A stretch of DNA of 64,000 nt, taken from contig BTUW01000022.1 in NCBI GenBank assembly GCA_045863055.1, positions 1 through 64,000 on the forward strand. Direction: 5' to 3'. The translations under genes were made by a program, and so were the position numbers. The notes beneath the pieces are model-generated. The model worked only from the letters and a program-made list of their open reading frames with translations, did no database searches and had not been told where the DNA came from. This document shows, in pieces, positions 8,150 through 16,481 of the stretch; the first letter of the stretch is position 1; each line of letters starts with the position of its first letter. Origin of the DNA: UTCHB3 sp008363265 (GTDB lineage: Bacteria; Bacteroidota; Ignavibacteria; Ignavibacteriales; Ignavibacteriaceae).

Positions 8150-10012
8150 ATGAAAACAATTGTGAATTTAGCAACGGCACTCGTGTTCGTTCTCGTGACG
8201 ATACCTTCCCTCGCCGGCAATGGAGATTCAGTAATGTCGAAGAATAAAGAATTTGTACCCGATTGGGCGAAGGATGCCATATGGTATCAGATATTCCCTG
8301 AAAGGTTTAGAAACGGAGACCCTGGAAATGATCCCAAACTTGCGGACATCGATGGGGCCTACCCGCACGACGCCACTTCACCCTGGAAGATCAGTCCGTG
8401 GGGTGCCGACTGGTACGAACTGCAGCCATGGGAGAAGGAGAACGGGAAGGATATCTGGTTCAATCTGCAACGCAGAAGATATGGCGGGGACCTGCAGGGG
8501 GTGATCGAGAAGCTTCCTTACCTTAAAGATCTCGGCATCAACGCGATATACCTGAATCCGCTTTTCACCTCACCATCTCTCCACAAATATGACGGCGTTA
8601 CCTATCACCACATCGATCCGACCTTCGGCCCCGACCCTGAAGGTGACAGAAAACTGATCGACTCGGAAGTTTTTGACGATCCGTCCACATGGAAGTGGAC
8701 CTCGGCCGATAAACTCGTCCTCGAACTGATAAAGAAAGCCCACGGGATGGGGATACGCGTGATCTTCGACGGCGTTTTCAACCACATGGGACTGAAATCA
8801 CCACCTTTCGTTGACCTGAAAAAGAATCAGCATGAATCGCGCTTTAAAGACTGGTTCACCGTAAAATCATGGGATGACGAAAAGGCCGGAACCAAGTTCG
8901 AGTATGAAGGGTGGTTCGGACACAAGGAACTCCCCGAACTAAAAGAGGATGAGAACGGAATTGTAGCCGGACCGAAAAAGTACATTTTTGATATCACCAA
9001 ACGGTGGATGGACCCTAACGGCGATGGCATTGTATCCGACGGGATCGACGGCTGGCGGCTTGACGTGGCGTTCTGCGTGAAGCACAATTTCTGGAAAGAC
9101 TGGCGCACGCATGTGAAGTCGATAAACCCTGAAGCTTACCTTACTGCCGAAGTGATCGATCCGATCGATGTGATCAAACCTTACCTCGAAGGTGACGAGT
9201 TTGACGCGGTAATGAACTACAACTTCGGGTTTGCCGCTGCCGACTGGATAATGGCTGAGAAGACACGGATAACCACTTCAGAATTCAATCAAAAACTTGA
9301 AGACCTCCGGGACGCTTTCCCCGGCGGAGTTGAATATGTTCAGCAGAACCTGTTCGGCAGTCATGACGCGAACCGTGTTGCCTCCCACGCGATGAACGCA
9401 GATCTTGGCCGTTACGGCGACTGGGGCAAGTGGTACGGCATATCATGGGCGGGGAACAAGGATTACAACCCCAAGAAGCCGACTTCTGAAGCTTATGCCA
9501 AAGTAAAACTTTTCGCGATACTTCAGATGACATATGTCGGCGCGCCGATGATCTACTACGGAGACGAGGTGGGGATGTGGGGCGCGAACGATCCCGACTG
9601 CCGCAAGCCGATGGTTTGGGATGATATCAAATATCAGTCCGAGGTTTACAACCCCGACGGTACGAAACGCCCGGCACCCGAAGAGGTAAGTGTGAACCAT
9701 GACCTTCTTGCTCACTACAAGAAACTTATCTCGATCAGAAATGCTCACACAGCCTTAAAGCGGGGCAGTTTTGAGACTTTGATCGCCGACGATGATTACA
9801 AAAAAGGTGTCTTCGTCTTCGCCCGTGAGTATGAAGGGGAGACCATATTCGTTTTCATTAATAATTCGGATAAAAAGGTTTCATTCCCGTTCACCAAAGG
9901 AAACAAGTTCCGCGATGTGCTGAACGCCGAGGATATTAAATTTTCTGCTTCCTATAACCTTATCGAGATCCCGCCAATGTGGGGACGCATCCTGGTGAAG
10001 AGCAGTCAATGA
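8150..10012 (+). CDS. Secreted GH13 alpha-amylase/neopullulanase-like enzyme
   Basis: A ~620-residue alpha-glucan hydrolase or transferase of family GH13. A signal peptide (MKTIVNLATALVFVLVTIP) precedes the catalytic barrel, which opens with DWAKDAIWYQIFPERF. Conserved regions are visible: I (IFDGVFNHMG, ~205), II (GWRLDVAF, nucleophile Asp ~304), III (TAEVID, acid Glu ~334) and IV (FGSHDANR, Asp ~405). Region order and the YQIFPERFRNGDP opening resemble neopullulanase/cyclomaltodextrinase-type enzymes such as SusA, but there is no N-terminal carbohydrate-binding domain. The in-frame ATG at 8138 is an alternative start. Predicted to act in the periplasm or outside, unlike GlgX at 46646. Confidence 0.92.
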   Translation: MKTIVNLATALVFVLVTIPSLAGNGDSVMSKNKEFVPDWAKDAIWYQIFPERFRNGDPGNDPKLADIDGAYPHDATSPWKISPWGADWYELQPWEKENGKDIWFNLQRRRYGGDLQGVIEKLPYLKDLGINAIYLNPLFTSPSLHKYDGVTYHHIDPTFGPDPEGDRKLIDSEVFDDPSTWKWTSADKLVLELIKKAHGMGIRVIFDGVFNHMGLKSPPFVDLKKNQHESRFKDWFTVKSWDDEKAGTKFEYEGWFGHKELPELKEDENGIVAGPKKYIFDITKRWMDPNGDGIVSDGIDGWRLDVAFCVKHNFWKDWRTHVKSINPEAYLTAEVIDPIDVIKPYLEGDEFDAVMNYNFGFAAADWIMAEKTRITTSEFNQKLEDLRDAFPGGVEYVQQNLFGSHDANRVASHAMNADLGRYGDWGKWYGISWAGNKDYNPKKPTSEAYAKVKLFAILQMTYVGAPMIYYGDEVGMWGANDPDCRKPMVWDDIKYQSEVYNPDGTKRPAPEEVSVNHDLLAHYKKLISIRNAHTALKRGSFETLIADDDYKKGVFVFAREYEGETIFVFINNSDKKVSFPFTKGNKFRDVLNAEDIKFSASYNLIEIPPMWGRILVKSSQ

Positions 10013-10023
10013 AGTATGGAACA

Positions 10024-10136
10024 AAGTTACGCGGATTAAACGGATTTAACACAGATTCCACGGATTTTATAGCATCCTTGAAATCCCCCGAAGGGGCAGG
10101 CGTGCATAATCTGTGAAATCCGTGTAACTTTTACAT
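10024..10136. repeat. Long imperfect hairpin repeat (ACGCGGAT words)
   Basis: AAAGTTACGCGGATTAAACG at the left pairs with the complement of ATCCGTGTAACTTT at the right end, around an inner stem-loop CCCCCGAAGGGG. Related to the elements at 3975-4078 and 54464-54546. It lies directly after the amylase gene and may act as its terminator. Confidence 0.7.
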
Positions 10137-10251
10137 TCTTTTCACTCCACCTTAGTTTAGGCACGGAGAAAACGGGTATGAACCATTCATGTAAAATATG
10201 TGGGCGGGAATGAGTGTTGAAGTTAATTTTCGTTTTTAATAAAGAAGCGTT

Positions 10252-11349
10252 TTGGCAAAGTTATTTTCGAATCTTTACAAGCTTTACACAAGCGACCTGA
10301 AAGACGGTGATGTCGAACGACTGTTGAGGTCGGAGGCACCCGAGGTTTACCGCTTCTATCTTGACAGCGCGGCTAAGCAGAACCGCGCGAAGATGAACAG
10401 CGGACAGCGTAAGATCGCGCTTGTAAAAGATCTTGCGCTGGCTTTCTTGGAGAGGCTCCCTCCAGTCAGGAGGATAGCTTTTTCCCTCGCTTTTGTGATC
10501 TTTTTCTATGCCGCGTTCACGGACATATGGTCCTGGGCGTTTCTGTCTTTTCTTACTATCGTTGCTCTTCTCGCGTTCGAAGTGGCGGAAAAACTTACCG
10601 CGGCGAGTGAACTGGATATCGCAAAGAACATCCAGGAAGAGCTCGTGATGAGCTGCCCTCCTGAGAACACTTCACTTAAAGTTGCTTCCTACTCAAGACC
10701 CGCGAAGAACGTCGGCGGTGATTTCCTCAACTATTTCCCCCTGAACTGCGAACAAAAGAGGCACTTCTACCTCCTAGGCGACATTTCCGGCAAGGGGATG
10801 CTGGCCGCGCTCTATATGGTGCGGGTCCATTCACTCTTGGTTTACCTCGCAAAAACACTCGGATCGGGGAGAGAAGTTATGGTCGAGCTGAACAAGGTGT
10901 TGAACACTATCTTCAAACCCGGGCTCTTCTTTACAGTTGCGGCGGTCGAAGTGGCCGATGACAGCAAGCTGAAACTTTTCAGGGCAGGGCACATGCCTTT
11001 TTTATATTATGATGCCGAAAAGAAGGAAGTAACGGAACTGAAACCGGATGGTATTGGCATAGGCTTGAGGAATAACGGCTTGTTCGAGAAAACACTTCAG
11101 GAATTTGAACTTGAACTCAAACCCGGAGATGTGTTGCTTGTATATTCCGACGGTGTAACCGAGGCGATAGATGAGCACGGCCACGAGTACGGTCTCCCCC
11201 GTCTGGAGAAAAACCTCCTTAAAAACGGGGAAAAGCCTGCAGATCAGATCATGCAGGCCCTTCTTCGTTCGATAAACAACTTCACTTACAACACCCCGAT
11301 GAGGGATGACATCACCATTTTAGTGCTTCAGTACGCCGCGGCGCATTAA
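10252..11349 (+). CDS. SpoIIE/RsbU-type PP2C serine phosphatase, membrane-anchored
   Basis: A 365-residue protein starting at a TTG codon. The N-terminal ~70 residues are charged, two hydrophobic segments follow (about 76-110), then a short linker (SELDIAKNIQEEL) and a PP2C-like SpoIIE domain (about 130-365) with metal-binding motifs NVGGDFLNYF, LLGDISGKGM, YSDGVTEAID and RDDITILVLQY. Such enzymes dephosphorylate anti-anti-sigma factors or other partner-switching proteins. No anti-sigma partner is adjacent. Its last residues (YAAAH) and stop lie within a CGCCGCGGCG palindromic repeat, so the repeat has shaped the C terminus. Confidence 0.9.
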   Translation: MAKLFSNLYKLYTSDLKDGDVERLLRSEAPEVYRFYLDSAAKQNRAKMNSGQRKIALVKDLALAFLERLPPVRRIAFSLAFVIFFYAAFTDIWSWAFLSFLTIVALLAFEVAEKLTAASELDIAKNIQEELVMSCPPENTSLKVASYSRPAKNVGGDFLNYFPLNCEQKRHFYLLGDISGKGMLAALYMVRVHSLLVYLAKTLGSGREVMVELNKVLNTIFKPGLFFTVAAVEVADDSKLKLFRAGHMPFLYYDAEKKEVTELKPDGIGIGLRNNGLFEKTLQEFELELKPGDVLLVYSDGVTEAIDEHGHEYGLPRLEKNLLKNGEKPADQIMQALLRSINNFTYNTPMRDDITILVLQYAAAH

Positions 11350-11566
11350 GAACCTCAGTGCGCCGCGGCGCATCCGGTACTTCAGTACCTCAGTCTTACC
11401 GAAGTTCCGAAGCTCCGAAGTTCCGAAGTACCGGGGTTCCGAAGCTCCGAAGTACCAGTGTTCCGAAGTTCCGAAGCTCCGAAGTTCCGAAGTACCGGGG
11501 TTCCGAAGTACCGAAGCACTGAAGTTCCGAAGTACCGAAATACCGAAGTACCGAAGTACTGAAGTT
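11334..11566. repeat. Palindrome pair plus tandem GAAGTTCC/GAAGTACC array
   Basis: The palindromic core CGCCGCGGCG occurs at 11334-11343 (inside the end of the preceding gene) and again as TGCGCCGCGGCGCA at 11359-11372. It is followed by roughly twenty degenerate copies of an 8-base word (CCGAAGTT, CCGAAGCT, CCGAAGTA) running right up to the stop of the next gene on the opposite strand. No conserved open frame or promoter is apparent inside. Confidence 0.85.
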
Positions 11567-12295
11567 CTATTTGACAAGCAGCATCTTCCTCGTAAGGGCT
11601 GAGCCTTCCGTTTCAAGGCGGTAGAGATAGAGGCCTGAAGGAAGTCCCGTCGCGTCGAAAGATACAGTATGCTGGCCGGCAGGCATTTCACCGCTTACAA
11701 GAACCTTCACCAATTCTCCAACCGCATTGTAAACCTTGATCTCTGCGAAACCGGTAACGGGCAACGCGTAACGGATAACGGTAGAAGGGTTGAACGGGTT
11801 CGGGTAGTTCTGCTCAAGAGTGAACTCTTTGCTTAATATCTCTTCTTTGACATCTGTAAAAGGATTATTGACCGTCAAGCCATCCCAATTAGTGTTATTA
11901 CTCTCGTTGCTCTCCTCAACAAGTGAGGTATGGTCCTCTGCGAAATCTGCAAAATATACAACATAGTAACTACCAGATTCTACCATTGGGATTATAAAAG
12001 ACCTGCTATCCTCGTCATATTCATTCGGGTTAAGGCTCGTGGTACCACCTGAATTCAAATATATGTCGGACTCGTCCCAGAATTTATCTTTGCTTAACCA
12101 AAGGCTCGTCCGGCATGACTGTGATTCAGAGTCACCTCTGTTCTTTGTCTTCCAAGTCGCACGTACCAGTTCGCCTACAGTGGCTGATGATTTATTAAGA
12201 TCATCATAGCTAATGACCAGATCAGGCTGAGCGAAAGTGTTACTTGTTAGCAACTGCGTTAACAATATCGCTAATAAAAGCAGTAGCGTTTTCAT
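11567..12295 (-). CDS. Secreted CARDB-domain protein with T9SS sorting domain
   Basis: A 242-residue exported protein. The ATG at 12295 has GGAG upstream and gives a signal peptide ending at NTFAQ. One CARDB-like adhesion domain (about 24-145; PDLVISYDDL, GELVRATWKTKNRGD, SLVEESNESNN) is followed by a T9SS domain starting EQNYPNPFNPSTV. Its promoter region carries the same TGTCCTGA-N16-GCATANAT element as three other units of the neighbouring accessory block, so I infer that it belongs to that regulon. The sorting domain is almost identical in DNA to that of the gene 25365-26849. Confidence 0.85.
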   Translation of the reverse strand: MKTLLLLLAILLTQLLTSNTFAQPDLVISYDDLNKSSATVGELVRATWKTKNRGDSESQSCRTSLWLSKDKFWDESDIYLNSGGTTSLNPNEYDEDSRSFIIPMVESGSYYVVYFADFAEDHTSLVEESNESNNTNWDGLTVNNPFTDVKEEILSKEFTLEQNYPNPFNPSTVIRYALPVTGFAEIKVYNAVGELVKVLVSGEMPAGQHTVSFDATGLPSGLYLYRLETEGSALTRKMLLVK

Positions 12296-12334
12296 GACTA
12301 TATCTCCTATTGATAATGAATTTTTGCTTACATT

Positions 12335-12371
12335 CATCTATGCGAATGACACAGACGATTCAGGACAAAAA
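12335..12371 (-). promoter_or_regulatory. Shared promoter-like element, copy 1
   Basis: On the minus strand: TTTTTTGTCCTGA, a 16-base spacer, then GCATAGAT, 40 bases before the ATG of the CARDB gene. The spacer length is identical in all four copies in this window, as expected for a -35/-10 pair read by one sigma factor. Confidence 0.7.
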
Positions 12372-12458
12372 ATCAAAAAAAATTTCATCTGCATCCAACC
12401 TCTTAAAAAAAACTGTCTGATTCTTGCCATCATTATCGACTCAAAAATATTTCTTCAA

Positions 12459-12493
12459 ATTTGTCCTGATTTATGAATCTCAAGTCCATTGAT
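12459..12493 (+). promoter_or_regulatory. Shared promoter-like element, copy 2
   Basis: AATTTGTCCTGA, a 16-base spacer, then CCATTGAT (six of eight positions as in the other copies). It lies 68 bases before the ATG at 12561 and faces away from copy 1, making this a divergent control region for both sides. Confidence 0.65.
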
Positions 12494-12560
12494 AGACAAG
12501 AGGCAGAAATTTTTCGGAAAGCCTCTCACAGTGGTTGACAAAAATTATTGAGAGGACATT

Positions 12561-12989
12561 ATGCAACTGCAAGATTTTATACCATGTGTACATTTGGCTC
12601 AAAGACGCCCGACGATAAGGTTCAGGCATAAACTCTCAGATCTTTTCCCAAATACCCATTACTATGTTAATGTGGCACCGGGGAAGGCAGAGTATGATTT
12701 CGTAGTTAGTTACTTCACTGCTGATGTGCAAGCCGGGACGAATAATGTGCCTGAAATAGTTCACCTTGTGGCTGGGTCAATTTATCTCACAGCTTCGGAA
12801 AAGGTTGCTGTCCTTGATCAGATAATCAATTATCACTATTCCGAGGACAATGAAATGAAACTGATATCGGAGTTGAAATCTGAGAGGCGCAGGCTCTATA
12901 AGAATTGGAACAGGGAGCATAAAATAATGAAACTCATCGGTTTAGGTGAGCAAATATTAACCAAACTACTATGGAGAATCAATTTATGA
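12561..12989 (+). CDS. Small protein of unknown function, paralogue of 13870-14247
   Basis: A 142-residue soluble-looking protein; GAGAGG lies 7 bases before the ATG. I recognise no known family. It shares an ordered set of residues with the protein at 13870: FIP-x-V-H near residue 6-11, YD-x3-S-x-F-x-A near 45-54, AGS at 71-73, EK-x-AV at 80-84, EDN near 95, and LI...ER near 101-109. The C-terminal 35 residues, basic and partly hydrophobic, are specific to this copy. It overlaps the downstream lipoprotein gene by 4 bases (ATGA). Likely first gene of a unit driven by the element at 12459. Confidence 0.7.
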   Translation: MQLQDFIPCVHLAQRRPTIRFRHKLSDLFPNTHYYVNVAPGKAEYDFVVSYFTADVQAGTNNVPEIVHLVAGSIYLTASEKVAVLDQIINYHYSEDNEMKLISELKSERRRLYKNWNREHKIMKLIGLGEQILTKLLWRINL

Positions 12990-13735
12990 AAAGGTCTGAG
13001 TTTATCTTTTACATGGCAAGCATACCATTCTGGGGGATTCTTTCCTCATGCAAGGAATCCCCGGTGGGCCCTCTGCCCGATGAATCCAGGGAAATTCTGC
13101 TAACCGCTAATCCTAAGGAAAACGCGATAGCCATTCAGAAGAAATGTGAGAAGATCACGGATGTTGTGGATAAAAACGAAAGCTTGACTTTGAAATATCA
13201 GGCAGATGCCGGGTTATCAACATTGGTCCTGACTCAGCAGGTCAATCGGGCCGCTGATTATCCCCACATAGTGATCCGCAAGGATAATAATGAGACAGCA
13301 GACATTCTCTGGGGATGGAAGGGGTTCAGTCCCACAATCAGGCTCGCTGATTCCTCAGGGAACACCCTCGTAGTTCATGGAAAGAAGCTGGAATTTGCAG
13401 TTGCAAGCCAAATTAGTTATCAGCCCCAGGCTAACCGGACTTCAGATCTTTTATCCTCTGCTATGAAGGTTTTAGGTTATGCTTTATCGATTTGGTTGGG
13501 CGCAACAGTCCTTAAATATGTTGTTGCAGCGATCGCGTATGTGGCCTTTAACACTGTGGCACTGGCCTTCATCCTGATCGCCGGAAGCCTGGCATATAAA
13601 CTTCTTCTTATAATCCTTGAATACCTGGGATGGAGCAGACAGGATGTTCTTGAATTTGTGAGGCAAACCTGGGATCGTATCTTGGAATTGATGAGTGAAT
13701 TGTTGGGTGAATTAGACACTGTCATCCAATTTTAA
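12986..13735 (+). CDS. Putative lipoprotein with C-terminal membrane segments
   Basis: A 249-residue protein. The ATG at 12986 has GGAG 9 bases upstream and overlaps the preceding stop. An N-terminal hydrophobic stretch ends in the lipobox-like GILSSC (Cys at residue 22), followed by KESPVGP. Residues ~30-140 form a beta-rich exported domain; about 150-205 contain two or three strongly hydrophobic helices (YALSIWLGATVLKYVVAAIA, then TVALAFILIAGSLAYKLLLI), followed by an amphipathic acidic tail. A lipoprotein with further membrane helices is unusual. Membrane disruption or signalling are possible roles, but nothing proves either. Confidence 0.65.
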   Translation: MKRSEFIFYMASIPFWGILSSCKESPVGPLPDESREILLTANPKENAIAIQKKCEKITDVVDKNESLTLKYQADAGLSTLVLTQQVNRAADYPHIVIRKDNNETADILWGWKGFSPTIRLADSSGNTLVVHGKKLEFAVASQISYQPQANRTSDLLSSAMKVLGYALSIWLGATVLKYVVAAIAYVAFNTVALAFILIAGSLAYKLLLIILEYLGWSRQDVLEFVRQTWDRILELMSELLGELDTVIQF

Positions 13736-13753
13736 AAAATCTTTTTTTAGAAA

Positions 13754-13787
13754 TATGTCCTGAATCAATCAGCTCATGAGCATAGAT
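13754..13787 (+). promoter_or_regulatory. Shared promoter-like element, copy 3
   Basis: TATGTCCTGA, a 16-base spacer, then GCATAGAT, 83 bases before the ATG at 13870. It matches copy 1 exactly in both half-sites. Confidence 0.7.
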
Positions 13788-13869
13788 GCTTATAAGATAT
13801 CATTATTACCTGTTCGGTTGGCCCCTCTCCGGGTGCCATCGGGATGGCCACAAAAAAAAGAGGTCTAAA

Positions 13870-14247
13870 ATGTTAGTACATGAGTTTATTCCCGTTTTAC
13901 ACATGCCTGTAGAATACAGAGTCGACTTTGAAGAATTTAAGGAAGATTCTTTATCAGAGCAACTTGGTTTTCCAAATAAAACCGATCTCGGTTTCAACGG
14001 AGAAGAGGAATACGATAACATAAAGTCGCACTTCGCTGCTGAATTTAAAGAGAGCCACAAGCGGATTTTATTGGAGCTGATTGCAGGCTCAGTTTCTATC
14101 AGTTTTTTTGAAAAAATCGCTGTCGCGAGAGCGGTGATTGAAGGCCGGGTCCCTGAGGATAACCAGTATAATTTGATAGATATTTTCATAGAGGAGAGAG
14201 ACAAGTTCTTCCAAATCTTTTTAAGAATTGCAGAAGAGAACCCTTAG
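13870..14247 (+). CDS. Small protein of unknown function, paralogue of 12561-12989
   Basis: A 125-residue acidic protein starting at the ATG at 13870 (AGAGG 6 bases upstream; the in-frame ATG at 13786 would overlap the promoter-like element). The shared skeleton with the protein at 12561 is FIP-x-L-H, YD-x3-S-x-F-x-A, AGS, EK-x-AV, EDN and LI...ER in the same order. No signal peptide, membrane segment or known motif. Its unit lies between the lipoprotein gene and the sigma-like operon. It may be an adaptor, an anti-sigma-like regulator or an effector; the sequence does not decide. Confidence 0.7.
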   Translation: MLVHEFIPVLHMPVEYRVDFEEFKEDSLSEQLGFPNKTDLGFNGEEEYDNIKSHFAAEFKESHKRILLELIAGSVSISFFEKIAVARAVIEGRVPEDNQYNLIDIFIEERDKFFQIFLRIAEENP

Positions 14248-14326
14248 AGCTTTTGTTTGTAAATGTTGATTATGTATTTTCAATATAGAAAAATAGTGTA
14301 TTTGATGATAAAAGAGAGGAAAAAAA

Positions 14327-15700
14327 ATGCCATTAATTAATATCCCTTCGGCCAAATTGATAGAAGATATGGATTGCCGAACCAATGTTAGTCTCGTAGA
14401 TACAGACCACCAGACCGTGCAGATCACGGTCACAACAGCCAATCATCCGTTTATCAACATGGTCTTTGCAGATAACGGTGATGGAAATATTCTTCAGATA
14501 GGGGATGTACCTGCTAACCTGTTCACAAAAAATGACTGGTTTAATTTTCCTGAAACACGGACACTGTCAGGGCAAGCAACTTTTGAAATGATACCTACCG
14601 GTGTACAAATACATGTGACAACCGAGGAATTATGCAAGCTTTCAAGCTCGCATTCTGAACCATTATGGGAATTAATTTACATGCGATATGGGGCCTATAT
14701 ACTGGCTATTGTAAACCCGCTGCTTTTCTCTGATGATCGTGTCCCATCTGCCGATATCCAATCGCGGCAGGAGTTCTTTTCTAATTTATTTAGTAAATTA
14801 GAAAAATGTAACCGGCACACTAATTTGAGATCAAATTTCATAACCAGATACGACCCGGCGAAGTCCTTATTCACCTCCTGGTTAGGATATAATATTCGCA
14901 AATATTGTTTTGCAATTCTGAATAAGGGTGCTTATAATGCCCAAAGATTTGATGAAATCCCCGAAGAAATCCCGGATACAGCCGGCACTATGGGCAGTTC
15001 GCAAAATGATATGGACGATTTTCTTGCGAGAGTACTTAAGGGGCTCATTAACATGAACAAAAGGCCTGGCACCAAGACTTCTGTGAATAACAGCGAACAT
15101 ATACGCACATACTACAAACACCTCTTCGGTGTGGAGGATATGGGCAGTTCCATCGACATTGTGAGATTTATGTACTGGGAAGATAATAAATTGGAAATGG
15201 CCTATTGGATTTTTAGAGAATTGGTGAATTCCCCTGAACGTCAAACATATACCGATTTAATTAACGAAGTAAAAACCCTCCTCAAAAATGACATTAAGAA
15301 AAAAAAATACTGGGAAACCCAACTCGATATTCTTAAAAAAACAAATTGGGAAAATTATAAAAGTATCAAAAAAGAACTGAAAACGACAGCAGACACCCTT
15401 AACAAAACATTACACCGGAAATTGTTTGATATTCTTCTGAATCTGACCGGCCTCTCAAGGGAAGTTTTCCTAGCCTTGTTGGATTCGCCTTCTGAAGACA
15501 CAAAAAAATCCCTGCTCAAGGAGCTTGAAACTGAAGTTCAAACAAGCAAAAGCAAAAAAAAACTAAAAGCCGAGATTGAACATTTAGAGAAGCTCAATCC
15601 TGCAACTTTTGCTCGTACATACTCACACTACTTAAAAAATAAGATAACGGTAGATACTGACAGACAACAATTGAACAACGAGGAAGAAAATGAAAATTAA
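14327..15700 (+). CDS. Sigma-70 region 2-like protein (first half of a split sigma factor)
   Basis: A 457-residue protein. Residues ~1-105 are beta-rich and unrecognised. Residues ~112-205 look like sigma-70 region 2: LWELIYMRYGAYILAIV (2.1-like), ADIQSRQEFFSNLF (2.2-like), then RYDPAKSLFTSWLGYNIRKY, which matches the YDP-x(4)-F-x-SWL-x(3)-IR pattern of ECF factors (2.3-2.4). No region 4 follows; instead residues ~300-450 are lysine-rich and coiled-coil-like. A region 4-like domain is encoded in the next gene, which overlaps this one by 11 bases. AGAGAGG lies before the ATG. Family assignment is from pattern recognition and needs a profile search. Confidence 0.7.
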   Translation: MPLINIPSAKLIEDMDCRTNVSLVDTDHQTVQITVTTANHPFINMVFADNGDGNILQIGDVPANLFTKNDWFNFPETRTLSGQATFEMIPTGVQIHVTTEELCKLSSSHSEPLWELIYMRYGAYILAIVNPLLFSDDRVPSADIQSRQEFFSNLFSKLEKCNRHTNLRSNFITRYDPAKSLFTSWLGYNIRKYCFAILNKGAYNAQRFDEIPEEIPDTAGTMGSSQNDMDDFLARVLKGLINMNKRPGTKTSVNNSEHIRTYYKHLFGVEDMGSSIDIVRFMYWEDNKLEMAYWIFRELVNSPERQTYTDLINEVKTLLKNDIKKKKYWETQLDILKKTNWENYKSIKKELKTTADTLNKTLHRKLFDILLNLTGLSREVFLALLDSPSEDTKKSLLKELETEVQTSKSKKKLKAEIEHLEKLNPATFARTYSHYLKNKITVDTDRQQLNNEEENEN

Positions 15701-16478
15701 TAATAATGAATCACAATTCGATCAGCTTTTTAAGGATGTCTTCAAGTGGCGTTATGAGAAACTTCTGCCTCTAGTAATGGATGGCCTGAGAACACTTTTA
15801 GAGTCAGAATACCGGATTTTATTTCTCCTGCACAATGGTCAAAAATCGTATCAAGAAGTTTCCGTGTTATTGAAAACGGATATTCGTGAAATAGAGGACA
15901 TCGCAAAAAGTGCTTATGTCAAAATACACGATTTTCTTGATAAAAATGGCCTGGGCAAGGTTTACGGTCAGGATTTTATCGCTCAGTTACTTGATGATTT
16001 TGTGGACGACTTACCCGAGCTTTTCGCCGATAGTTATTACATTCTCGATGACAGGTTAGAGGTTACTGAATCAGATAGTGATAGCCCCTATATTTTCGAA
16101 CTTTTCTCAAAAGAGAATCCTCCTCAGGTTTTTGCATCGAAAGTACCACTCGGGAGAGAAGAAACTGAAAAACAACATATTTTCGCTTTAGCGGCTAGCA
16201 ATGAGGGTGCCAGGCCATGGGTGATTGAACTCGAGACCGGTCGAGATGAACTCAAGGCTTTTATGTTCAAAAAGGAGGATGGTTTTGTTAAAATTAGATT
16301 TATCGCACAAGAAAAGATTGAGAGTTTGAGTGTAAATCTCTATCTAAACGACCAGGAGAGCCCGATTCTTTCGCGGGACATCATGTTCGAGGAGGACACA
16401 GCGAAAGAGTGTTACATAGCACAGCAAACTCTTGCGATCGAATACCGTCCGTCAAGTTATAGATTGATCGTCGAATAG
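15690..16478 (+). CDS. Sigma-70 region 4-like protein (second half of a split sigma factor)
   Basis: A 262-residue protein. Residues ~32-85 resemble sigma region 4: LRTLLESEYRILFLLHNGQK, SYQEVSVLLKTDIREIED and AKSAYVKIHDFL, that is, a helix-turn-helix in which the usual 'EIA' position reads EVS. Residues ~110-262 form a beta-rich domain of unknown type. The start overlaps the upstream gene by 11 bases with GAGGAAG before it. Neither protein alone has both promoter-contacting regions, so I infer that they work together. The next gene begins 4 bases after the stop. Confidence 0.65.
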   Translation: MKINNNESQFDQLFKDVFKWRYEKLLPLVMDGLRTLLESEYRILFLLHNGQKSYQEVSVLLKTDIREIEDIAKSAYVKIHDFLDKNGLGKVYGQDFIAQLLDDFVDDLPELFADSYYILDDRLEVTESDSDSPYIFELFSKENPPQVFASKVPLGREETEKQHIFALAASNEGARPWVIELETGRDELKAFMFKKEDGFVKIRFIAQEKIESLSVNLYLNDQESPILSRDIMFEEDTAKECYIAQQTLAIEYRPSSYRLIVE

Positions 16479-16481
16479 CTT

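Noticed and set aside
11373..11566. Tandem array considered as a CRISPR
   Set aside because: The units are only about 8 bases and are contiguous, with no unique spacers and no cas genes nearby.
15680..15705. Programmed frameshift joining the two sigma-like genes
   Set aside because: The 11-base overlap has its own GAGGAAG ribosome site before the ATG and no clear slippery heptamer, so ordinary coupled translation is simpler; a sequencing error cannot be excluded.
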